Of a DNA stretch of 64,000 nucleotides, positions 7,948 through 14,944 are shown one piece after another. A model generated the notes under the pieces. The model ran no database searches. It saw only the letters and a list, made by a program, of their open reading frames with translations, and was not told the origin of the DNA. The stretch's first letter is position 1, and each line of letters opens with the position of its first letter. The stretch is taken from assembly GCF_900168055.1 (NCBI RefSeq), contig NZ_FUYS01000009.1:1-64000 (forward strand). The letters run 5' to 3'. The DNA comes from Parapedobacter luteus (lineage in GTDB: Bacteria > Bacteroidota > Bacteroidia > Sphingobacteriales > Sphingobacteriaceae). A program made the translations under genes and the position numbers.

Positions 7948-9360
7948 TTATACTTGCGTTTTACGCACGTATTGATCGAGCCATTGCGCGATTGTTTGTA
8001 ATACCGTTGGGGAGATGGTCTGGCTGATTGTTCGGTATTCCGCGGGAAGCCCGGTCTCGCTTTCCTGGAAAAGGTGGTTTAATCCCGGAAGTACTTTGAT
8101 GGTTATTTCGTCATTTCCCGCTGCTTGCAGTGCTGCCGCAATTCCTGCAAGGTTTTCCTGAGCAGCGACCTGTAAATCCTTGTCGCCATTCAAGGCCAAC
8201 ACCGGACATTTCACGCGCGAGAGGTATTTTGCGGGGTCGAATCGCAGGAAATAGCGCATCCACGGGGTGTTGATCTGCGCTTTTTGCCGGTTGACGGCAG
8301 CAGTGGCTTCATCCGCGGTAATCGTGCTGTCGTTTATTGCTGCTTGTAATGAAGATGATAGGAACCCCTCAAGTTTACTGTCCAGCACGTCTGGGTTGTC
8401 TTCCCCAATCACCAGATCATAAAGCTGGCGGTTTAGCCGGGCATTCGCGCTAAGCTGAGCCGGCGAAAGCCCCGAAGCTGCGCCGATCATCCGGGTTTGC
8501 GTCATCAGGAGGCTATCCAAAGGGACCCCAGGCGATGCCAAGAGCACGAGAAAGGCGATATCGCTGCGCGTACCCGCCACCATGGCCGCGGCCATGCCGC
8601 CTTCGCTGTGGCCCAGCAAGCCAATACCACCTGGGTCAATGGCTGCTGCCGACCGGAGAAAATCGACTGCTGCCGAGGCGTCTGATGCAAAATCAGCGGT
8701 AGTTGCTGCCGCAAAATTACCCGTCGAAGCTCCCACCCCCCGGTCATCACAGCGCAGCACGGCATATCCGTGCCGCGTAAGGTAATCGGCGATCACCCAA
8801 AAGGGCTTGTGTCCGAATAGCTCCTCATCGCGGTTTTGCGCACCGCTGCCGCTGATAAGCACCACGGCCGGAAACGGCCCACCTCCTAATGGTCTCGTCA
8901 GCGTCCCCGCCAGGGTGATACCCGCATCTCGGTTGGACACGCTCACCTCTTCAATGTGATAAGGAAAAGGAGGCTGCGGCTCCTGTGGCCGTTCATCGGA
9001 GGTATCGCCCGCCCCGGCAGCCTGCTTCACCAGTTCGAGGGGCAGCTCCGCACCATTCTGGAATAAGGTGCCGGCGATTACCGTATCGGCTTTCAGCCTA
9101 CCTTCATAACGAGCCCCGATAGCGGGTGCTTCCAGCTTCAGCACGGGGCTTGCAAAGGCGACCGATGCAACCGGAATACCTTTTGCACCCTGATCGGGGC
9201 TGTCCATCGTGGCCGTATAATCGTCTTCGGTATGTTTGATATGCAGCACCACGCGCAATTTGATCCCCGAGATATCCAGCGCTCCTTGCCAGGTACCGCT
9301 AATGTCCTGCGCCTGCAGCCTGGCTGCAAGGAAGAGAAAGAAAAGTATAAGTGTCCGCAT
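7948..9360 (-). CDS. Secreted alpha/beta hydrolase
   Basis: The 470-residue protein begins with a signal peptide (MRTLILFFLFLAARLQAQ). An N-terminal beta-rich region (about 20-115, starting DISGTWQGAL) precedes the hydrolase domain. The nucleophile elbow GHSEGG places the catalytic Ser at 252; the likely acid is Asp393 or Asp395 (LNGDKDLQV) and the base His429 (PGLNHLF). The oxyanion region is LISGSGAQNRDE. This layout is common among Bacteroidota periplasmic serine hydrolases annotated as dienelactone hydrolase or peptidase S9-like; the substrate is unknown. It is the last gene of an operon with the membrane protein (gap 5 bp) and the DUF2089 regulator. Confidence 0.85.
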   Translation of the reverse strand: MRTLILFFLFLAARLQAQDISGTWQGALDISGIKLRVVLHIKHTEDDYTATMDSPDQGAKGIPVASVAFASPVLKLEAPAIGARYEGRLKADTVIAGTLFQNGAELPLELVKQAAGAGDTSDERPQEPQPPFPYHIEEVSVSNRDAGITLAGTLTRPLGGGPFPAVVLISGSGAQNRDEELFGHKPFWVIADYLTRHGYAVLRCDDRGVGASTGNFAAATTADFASDASAAVDFLRSAAAIDPGGIGLLGHSEGGMAAAMVAGTRSDIAFLVLLASPGVPLDSLLMTQTRMIGAASGLSPAQLSANARLNRQLYDLVIGEDNPDVLDSKLEGFLSSSLQAAINDSTITADEATAAVNRQKAQINTPWMRYFLRFDPAKYLSRVKCPVLALNGDKDLQVAAQENLAGIAAALQAAGNDEITIKVLPGLNHLFQESETGLPAEYRTISQTISPTVLQTIAQWLDQYVRKTQV

Positions 9361-9365
9361 AGGAA

Positions 9366-9950
9366 TTAAATTTTGCTAACCAGTACAAGCATCATCTTTG
9401 AAATCACCTCACTCAGTACAATACACGCCCCGAAAATCCATTTATGCGCGGGCTTTTTACTGTTGGTGGCGGTCTTAAAGCCCTGAAACAGCCAAAAAAC
9501 GAAAACGGCCATCGCCGATACGGCCGCCGCAAAAAAAGCAATGTTGGCCGCAATCGTACCCATTCCTACCGGAGTTCCTTCCATCGTGCCGGTCACCAAC
9601 TGGTTGGCTGCGCCGTACATGTAACCGCCTATGTTTGCCAAGGGAAGAACATAGAATGGAATGCGTGCAACCAGCACTGCAGCCACTACGTCTATTAGCC
9701 GAGTTTTACCATTGATGGATAACCCGAAGAGATAGAGGGGCAGGGTAAGGCTCAGGATATTGATGCCATTGTCCAGCAGCGGCTGCCAGACCCTCAGTTG
9801 CTGCACGAAGTGGAGGTCCAGCACACCATCAAAACGGGCGTTGAATAACCACCCCAGTGCCGAGCCGATTGCTGTGGCCGCCAACCCGACCACGACCAGC
9901 CGTTTTTCAGCGAAGTATGCAAAAGGGTTGACTAAAGCACGTTGTTGCAT
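9366..9950 (-). CDS. Yip1-like integral membrane protein
   Basis: The 194-residue protein has about five hydrophobic segments and starts with ALVNPFAYFAEKR, the kind of short soluble lead-in seen in bacterial YIP1-family proteins. Segments lie at about 20-37, 60-76, 87-105, 132-153 and 168-190. No catalytic residues are evident. It is the middle gene of a three-gene operon: the DUF2089 regulator ends 10 bp upstream and the secreted hydrolase starts 5 bp downstream. Its role is unknown; the family name is a resemblance, not a firm match. Confidence 0.65.
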   Translation of the reverse strand: MQQRALVNPFAYFAEKRLVVVGLAATAIGSALGWLFNARFDGVLDLHFVQQLRVWQPLLDNGINILSLTLPLYLFGLSINGKTRLIDVVAAVLVARIPFYVLPLANIGGYMYGAANQLVTGTMEGTPVGMGTIAANIAFFAAAVSAMAVFVFWLFQGFKTATNSKKPAHKWIFGACIVLSEVISKMMLVLVSKI

Positions 9951-9960
9951 AGCATCATGT

Positions 9961-10248
9961 TTATTTTGTCTTTTGTTGCTGCTCCAGTTGCCTGATATGG
10001 GCTATCATATCATCCAATCGATTGCGAACCGTCGGGTAACTCTTGCCCGTCTGCGCAGACATTTCCTTGAGGCTGCCGCTGCTCAGGAAAAACTGAAGAA
10101 CAAACTCCTGCTCCTCGGCGGTGAGCTGCATCAGCACCGGCAGCACGTAGTTTCCAGACACCCGGGTCTCGCAGTTGCCGCAGGTGAGTTCAGTAACCGT
10201 GAGGATACCCGAGCAACTTGGACAATGAACCGGAAATTTTAACTTCAT
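9961..10248 (-). CDS. DUF2089-family zinc-ribbon/HTH protein
   Basis: The 95-residue protein has an N-terminal zinc ribbon (CPSC at 9-12 and CGNC at 23-26) followed by an HTH-like region (LTAEEQEFVLQFFLSSGSLKEMSAQTGKSYPTVRNRL, of which the last 20 residues resemble a sigma-factor-type helix-turn-helix). DUF2089 proteins are small predicted regulators. It is the first gene of an operon with a membrane protein and a secreted hydrolase. A perfect 12-bp inverted repeat overlaps its promoter, so it probably regulates its own operon. Confidence 0.85.
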   Translation of the reverse strand: MKLKFPVHCPSCSGILTVTELTCGNCETRVSGNYVLPVLMQLTAEEQEFVLQFFLSSGSLKEMSAQTGKSYPTVRNRLDDMIAHIRQLEQQQKTK

Positions 10249-10266
10249 AGCTTAAATTTATCAATG

Positions 10267-10304
10267 CAAAACTAAATAATATTAATACAACAATTAATAT
10301 TATT
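10267..10304 (-). promoter_or_regulatory. Promoter -7 box and operator dyad of the DUF2089 operon
   Basis: On the minus strand TAGTTTTG at 10274-10267 fits the Bacteroidota -7 consensus TAnnTTTG, about 18 bp upstream of the ATG. Directly upstream, 10275-10304 is a perfect inverted repeat with 12-base arms (AATAATATTAAT / ATTAATATTATT) and a 6-base spacer, covering the space between the -7 and -33 positions. A bound protein there would block transcription; the DUF2089 protein itself is the obvious candidate. Confidence 0.65.
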
Positions 10305-10429
10305 GAATATTTTTTATTTACCAGTCGCTTTGACGTCAGGTTACTGCATTTTGCTCGGTGGTAGAGGCTAGGCCGGAAGTGGATAGCGTAGGCGCAATAA
10401 TGGAAGCCATGAGGTGATAAGCCTTTAAC

Positions 10430-10462
10430 AAAAAAAGAGATGCGGTAAACATCTCTTTTTTT
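10430..10462 (-). terminator. Terminator hairpin downstream of the YceI gene
   Basis: Thirteen-base arms AAAAAAAGAGATG / CATCTCTTTTTTT enclose a seven-base loop, 20 bp beyond the YceI stop codon. The structure is symmetric with A and T tracts on both sides, so it could terminate in either direction. Confidence 0.8.
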
Positions 10463-10482
10463 GTTTGTAGTTTAATATGCCA

Positions 10483-11163
10483 TTACTGTTTGACAGCGAC
10501 TACCGCAACACCGATTTCGATGTCTTTGCTGATTCCCCATTCAGCGGGGTCAGCCTCGGAAGTGCCAAACTTAATCCCCCAGTCGGTACGGTTAACGGTA
10601 AATTGGGCCTGCACTTCTGCTCGCCCTTCCGTCACGGTGATTTTGGCCGGGAAGGAAATATTCAGCGTGCTGTCAAGGAGCGTCAGGTTGCCACTCACCA
10701 ATTTGTTTGCTTCCTCAATAGCTCCAGCTGCCGCCGTACCGTCCAACTCGGCAATCTGCGTGATCTTGAATCCGGCGGTCGGATAGGTGGTCACATTGAA
10801 GAAGTCTTCATTTTTCAGATGCGCCTCCAAATCGGTATGCTTTTTATCGCCTTCCGTCACGGACGCCGAGTCCACTTTCAAGCCTTCCATATTGATGACA
10901 AAATCACCGGCAGTGATGTTGCCATCAGCCAAGGCGATCTCTCCGGATTGAACAGGCAGTGTTCCCCAGCGCGGCGCAAAGCCTCCTTTATGGAACGCCT
11001 TCCAACTGATCGTTGATGCCGCTAAATCAACCGAGTAAATATCGCCCTGTTTTTCAGCAACCTGTTGTTCTTCACTGACCGCTGCACTGTTGGACGCATT
11101 GTTACCGCATGAAGCCGCAATCAGTGCGACAGCCGCTAAAATAAATACGTTAATTTTTTTCAT
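10483..11163 (-). CDS. YceI-family lipoprotein
   Basis: The protein starts with MKKINVFILAAVALIAASC, a signal peptide with a lipobox ending at Cys19, so it should be membrane-anchored on the periplasmic side or surface. The mature part is a YceI-like lipocalin-type beta barrel: it contains the family pattern of a starting strand (IYSVDLAASTISWKAFH), a long central region with DLEAHLKNEDFFNVTTYP, and the closing VNRTDWGIKFG. YceI proteins bind isoprenoid-like lipids. The upstream in-frame start (11217) would add 18 residues before the signal peptide and is unlikely. It is a single-gene unit with its own terminator at 10430-10462. Confidence 0.9.
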   Translation of the reverse strand: MKKINVFILAAVALIAASCGNNASNSAAVSEEQQVAEKQGDIYSVDLAASTISWKAFHKGGFAPRWGTLPVQSGEIALADGNITAGDFVINMEGLKVDSASVTEGDKKHTDLEAHLKNEDFFNVTTYPTAGFKITQIAELDGTAAAGAIEEANKLVSGNLTLLDSTLNISFPAKITVTEGRAEVQAQFTVNRTDWGIKFGTSEADPAEWGISKDIEIGVAVVAVKQ

Positions 11164-11267
11164 ATCATATCGATTTGGGCAGCAAAGAAAAGCAAAAACA
11201 AATACATGTTCAAACACGAAATGTCATCGTAGTTTAAAAAAATGAGCGGCGGATACACGGATCGGGG

Positions 11268-12923
11268 CTAATTATACAGTTGTTCATAATACTCCCTGGC
11301 CATACGGTCGCTGCCAAACGCAGCGCGGACATCTGCCATGCTCTGCTTCACCAAGCCCAGCCACTCGTGATGCCGCTCATAATACATCGGCAGCACCTGC
11401 TGCTCCAGCAACTCGTACAGATAATACGCATCATGATTATCCTGTTCATCAATCCCGATGTGCTGGTAGTCCGCCTCCGGTATCAAGAATCCGTTGACTC
11501 CCGGTTTAATAAACTCAGGTATCCAACCGTCGTTGGTCGAAAGGTTGAGCGCACCGTTCATGGCAGCGGTCATACCGCTGGTTCCCGATGCCTCACGCGG
11601 TATCCGCGGGTTATTGAGCCAGATGTCGGCCCCCTGCTTCAACAATTTACTCAACGCCAACTCATAGCCGGTGAGCACGGCCACATTGGGATATTGATGG
11701 CTGAGATGCACAAGCGAGTTGAACAGATCGATGGCACCTTGATCGCCCGGATAAGGCTTGCCTGCCCAGATAATCTGGATGGGATATGCGGTATTCTTTA
11801 TCAATCGCTCAAATCGGTTGCGGTCGCGAAGCAGCAGGTCGGCGCGCTTATAGCCTGCAAATCGCCTTGCCCAGACAATGGTCAGCACATCTGGGCTGAA
11901 CAATCGGCCCGTCTGATCGGCCACGGTAAGGAACGTCTGCCGTTTCAGGGCCTTCTTGCGTTGGGCCAGCCGGGCATCGTCTCCCTGATCTGCAGCCCCA
12001 TAAAGCTCGGCATCCGCCCAATAACGATAGTGCTGGGCGTTGGTAATGTGACCAATACCACAGATATTATCATACCGGCCCCACATCTCACGGGCCACAC
12101 GTCCATGCTGCTGGGACACGCCATTCGCCCTTCTGGCCAGCCGCAACGCGGCTAAGGAAAGATTGAATTGCGCATCATCAATTCCGGTAACCTCCTGTGC
12201 CTCCATCTTGGATAATCCGCTAAAGTAACCCATCGCCAGGCATAAGTCGAAGGGATGTTTCTCGTTACCGGCCTCTTCGGGCGTGTGGGTGGTAAACACC
12301 AAACGTTCCCGTAATGCTTCCCGGTCTTTGTTGAACTTTTGCAGCACATGAAACGCTACCGGCAATGCATGAGCTTCGTTCAAGTGGTACACTTCGGCGT
12401 CATATCCCAGCAAATCAAGCAATTTTCCGCCACCGATGCCCAATACCATGTACTGCGCCAGCTTTGTGGCCGTATTGCCATCATACAATCGGTGCGAAAC
12501 GGTCTGGGAGATGTAATCATTTTCGGCCAAATCCGTTGTCAGCAAGTACAGGGGGGCACTCTGGAAGACATCGGGTGGCAGGTAATAGGCTTTTATCCAG
12601 ACGTCCGCATCATGGATGCGAATAGTGAATGTAATGCCCGTATCTTCGAGGTAAGCATACAGCTTTTGCTGCCAATCCACGCGCAATGTCTGGTCCGCAT
12701 GGCGTCCCTGATCATAGTAACCAAACTTCCACAGCATGCCTACTCCCACAAGGTGCTGCCGCAACGCGTAGGCGCTTCGCATGTGCGAGCCAGCCAAAAA
12801 TCCCAGGCCACCGCTGTAAATTTTCAGTGCCTGGTCAATCGCAAACTCCATGGAGAAATACGCCACCCGTTTGGTGAACGCTTCCTGTACCGGAAAAGGA
12901 AAGGGGTAATGTGAAGCGGCCAT
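11268..12923 (-). CDS. Alpha-glucan phosphorylase-family protein (GT35) lacking the PLP lysine
   Basis: The 551-residue protein matches the short, non-animal type of GT35 alpha-glucan phosphorylases, which release glucose-1-phosphate from glycogen or maltodextrin. Recognisable family blocks are AYFSMEFAIDQALKIYSGGLG near the N-terminus, HLNEAH, TTHTPEEAG, VWARRFAGYKR and EASGTSGM near the C-terminus. The residue after EASGTSGM is Thr452 (codon ACC), where phosphorylases carry the lysine that holds pyridoxal phosphate. It may therefore be a subfamily with altered chemistry, or catalytically impaired. I chose the ATG at 12923; an upstream start adds 19 unrelated residues. It is transcribed away from the DUF6266 gene. 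Confidence 0.88.
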   Translation of the reverse strand: MAASHYPFPFPVQEAFTKRVAYFSMEFAIDQALKIYSGGLGFLAGSHMRSAYALRQHLVGVGMLWKFGYYDQGRHADQTLRVDWQQKLYAYLEDTGITFTIRIHDADVWIKAYYLPPDVFQSAPLYLLTTDLAENDYISQTVSHRLYDGNTATKLAQYMVLGIGGGKLLDLLGYDAEVYHLNEAHALPVAFHVLQKFNKDREALRERLVFTTHTPEEAGNEKHPFDLCLAMGYFSGLSKMEAQEVTGIDDAQFNLSLAALRLARRANGVSQQHGRVAREMWGRYDNICGIGHITNAQHYRYWADAELYGAADQGDDARLAQRKKALKRQTFLTVADQTGRLFSPDVLTIVWARRFAGYKRADLLLRDRNRFERLIKNTAYPIQIIWAGKPYPGDQGAIDLFNSLVHLSHQYPNVAVLTGYELALSKLLKQGADIWLNNPRIPREASGTSGMTAAMNGALNLSTNDGWIPEFIKPGVNGFLIPEADYQHIGIDEQDNHDAYYLYELLEQQVLPMYYERHHEWLGLVKQSMADVRAAFGSDRMAREYYEQLYN

Positions 12924-13057
12924 ATCGATTGTTTGATGTTCGCATTGCAAAGAAAACAAAGCAGGCCGACATATAAGCAAGATAATCGAAAAATAACCCT
13001 ATTTACACATTGAAACACCAAAAACGACCAACTTCAATCAGATATTATTCGCATATA

Positions 13058-13085
13058 ATAGGGTTTTTATAGGGATTTCATAGGG
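13058..13085. promoter_or_regulatory. Three ATAGGG direct repeats at 11-bp spacing
   Basis: ATAGGG occurs at 13058-13063, 13069-13074 and 13080-13085, an exact 11-bp step, so all three face the same side of the helix. They lie between the divergent phosphorylase (start 12923) and DUF6266 (start 13200) genes in an AT-rich stretch. A cooperative DNA-binding protein is plausible. Confidence 0.45.
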
Positions 13086-13199
13086 GAAAATCCGAATAAA
13101 ACCCATATCAAATATTATTTAACTTTTATTTATATTTTGATTATCCAAACCAACAATGTAAATTTGATTATAAAACATTATAAAACAAGGCGATCACTC

Positions 13200-13841
13200 A
13201 TGGCGGTATTCAAAAACGGACCAAACGGGAGCTTCAGCGGAAAAGTAGGCAGTGTGGTTGGCTACAAGTGGAAGGGCCTCGACGTCATTCGCGGATTACC
13301 ACGTAAAAGCCACAAACCGAGAAGCGAGGCCCGGCTGGCTAATGAGCAGGCTATGAAGGTCATGATGGAAGCGCTCAAACCCTTGACGGTATTCATCCGC
13401 ACGAGCTTCCGCAACGTAGCGGAGCCGCTAAACATGAGTGCGTTTAACCTCGCACTTTCCCTTAACAAAAAACAGGCGATTAAAGGAGAATATCCGCACC
13501 TTGAAATCGACTGGAGCCAATTCCGTACCAGTCAAGGCAACCTTCCGGGCGCCGAGGCAGTAAACGCCGAATGGACCGACGGCAGGCTTCATATCTCCTG
13601 GCAGGACAACTCCGGCGCAGAAGATGCCTATGGCTCCGATAGGCTATCCATACTCATTTATTCGCATGCGTCGGGTGTTTGGCAAAATTTCCTCAACGAA
13701 ACAACCCGTGATGCTGGCGCGTGCATCCTTCCGGCATCGGCAAATTGGACAGGTACTGAAATAGAAGTCTTTCTCACGTTCATGTCGTTTGGAAGCGAAC
13801 GGGTTTCCGATAGCACCCATGTCCACGTGGCGGCCGAATAG
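13200..13841 (+). CDS. DUF6266-family protein
   Basis: The 213-residue protein begins MAVFKNGPNGSFSGKVGSVVGYKWKG, the typical opening of the Bacteroidota family DUF6266: a short glycine-rich segment, then basic GLPRKSHKPRS. The C-terminal half is predicted beta-rich. There is no signal peptide. The family has no established function. I chose the ATG at 13200 because the family begins within a few residues of the FKNGP motif; a start 21 codons upstream would add unrelated residues. It stands alone, divergent from the phosphorylase gene. Confidence 0.85.
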   Translation: MAVFKNGPNGSFSGKVGSVVGYKWKGLDVIRGLPRKSHKPRSEARLANEQAMKVMMEALKPLTVFIRTSFRNVAEPLNMSAFNLALSLNKKQAIKGEYPHLEIDWSQFRTSQGNLPGAEAVNAEWTDGRLHISWQDNSGAEDAYGSDRLSILIYSHASGVWQNFLNETTRDAGACILPASANWTGTEIEVFLTFMSFGSERVSDSTHVHVAAE

Positions 13842-13977
13842 CCCAAAGATTGAATACCACAACAGCTCCTGAATCCTTAAGCCAAGGACAATGCACCGCC
13901 CAAGGCTACAAAGCACGTACATCCGTTGGTATAAAACTGAGCAATCAAGCGAAGGATCTGCTATGCGGCGATGCAAT

Positions 13978-14070
13978 TGTCCGCAAGCGGACAGCAGGGT
14001 GTTCGATATCGAACAGTCCTAAAAACCCAAAAATTCCATAATATTGATTTTCAACTCATTAAAAAATTGG
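13978..14070 (+). promoter_or_regulatory. Enhancer-like dyads and -24-like box, copy 1
   Basis: Two dyads fit TGTYC-N6-GRACA: TGTCC-GCAAGC-GGACA at 13978-13993 and the perfect palindrome TGTTC-GATATC-GAACA at 14000-14015, with centres 22 bp apart. TTGGAAC at 14067-14073 puts GG 62 bp from the second dyad centre, as in the three other copies. Unlike those copies, no TAnnTTTG box overlaps here, which favours a sigma-54-type -24 element as the shared feature. It would drive the ATPase and the permeases behind it with a leader of about 180 nt. Confidence 0.65.
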
Positions 14071-14165
14071 AACGATAATGAATAGTTCAGGAATAAGGAT
14101 TCAACGAATAAGGAATAAGGATTAAAAACAAGGATTGCCAAAAGCTGACTGCTGAGCAACACGAA

Positions 14166-14185
14166 GTCCCGGAGCATTCCGGGAC
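14166..14185 (+). promoter_or_regulatory. Leader hairpin of the ABC operon
   Basis: Perfect 8-base arms GTCCCGGA / TCCGGGAC close a GCAT loop, 85 bp before the ATPase start. There is no following T tract, so a simple terminator is unlikely; it may stabilise the leader RNA. Confidence 0.5.
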
Positions 14186-14269
14186 CAATAGCTAAGAACA
14201 ACAAATAACGAACCACGCATCAGGCCGACCGCTGATAGCCGATAGCCGACTGCTGAAAGCAAAATAAAC

Positions 14270-14944
14270 ATGATTAAAATTACCGAACTACAAAAATTTT
14301 ACCGCACCGAGGAGGTGGAAACGGTAGCGCTCAATAACCTGAGCATCCACGTGAAAGAAGGCGAGTTTGTAGCTGTGATGGGTCCATCCGGCTGTGGCAA
14401 GTCCACGTTGCTCAACATTGTGGGACTATTGGATGATTTGGACAACGGGAGTTACCTGTTCAACGGCATTGAAGTCGCTAAATTCAATGAGCGCAAACGC
14501 TCCGACTTGCGTAAACACAATATCGGATTTGTTTTCCAGAGCTTCAACCTGATTGACGAGCTGACGGTGTTCGAGAATGTTGAATTGCCGCTTATCTACA
14601 CCAAGGTGCCCGCTGCCGAACGCAAGAAACGGGTGGAGGAAGTGTTGGAGAAAGTGCAGATCATGCATCGGCGCAATCACTTTCCGCAGCAGCTTTCCGG
14701 AGGTCAGCAGCAGCGCGTAGCGGTAGCCCGTGCGGTAGTAAACCGACCCAAGCTCATCCTTGCAGACGAACCTACGGGTAACCTCGACTCCAACAATGGT
14801 AATGAAGTCATGCAGTTGCTCACGGAGCTTAATGAAGCCGGCACCACCATCGTCATGGTAACGCACAGCGAGCATGACGCCCGCTACGCCGACCGCATCA
14901 TCCGCATGCTCGATGGGCAGGTGCTGATGGAAACTGTGGGATAA
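14270..14944 (+). CDS. ABC transporter ATP-binding protein (LolD/MacB type)
   Basis: The 224-residue ATPase carries Walker A GPSGCGKST (38-46), the Q-loop Gln90, signature LSGGQ (142-146), Walker B LILADEP (162-168) and H-loop His199. Size and the sequence around the signature match the LolD/MacB/FtsE group that pairs with FtsX-type permeases. Its stop codon overlaps the start of the next gene (TAATG at 14942-14946), so the two are translationally coupled. It is the only ABC ATPase in the window, while there are 12 permeases of the type it should serve; it may therefore be shared by several. It sits behind copy 1 of the shared enhancer-like module. Confidence 0.95.
   Translation: MIKITELQKFYRTEEVETVALNNLSIHVKEGEFVAVMGPSGCGKSTLLNIVGLLDDLDNGSYLFNGIEVAKFNERKRSDLRKHNIGFVFQSFNLIDELTVFENVELPLIYTKVPAAERKKRVEEVLEKVQIMHRRNHFPQQLSGGQQQRVAVARAVVNRPKLILADEPTGNLDSNNGNEVMQLLTELNEAGTTIVMVTHSEHDARYADRIIRMLDGQVLMETVG

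Larger units (their letters stand above)
13842..14269. other. Non-coding region upstream of the ABC ATPase
   Basis: No supported gene. This 428-bp region holds the first copy of the dyad/TTGG module (13978-14070), a stretch with repeated GAATAAGGA-like words (about 14095-14125), and a perfect hairpin at 14166-14185. The final 60 bp contain degenerate GATAGCCGA repeats of the kind scattered between the permease genes. Confidence 0.6.
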
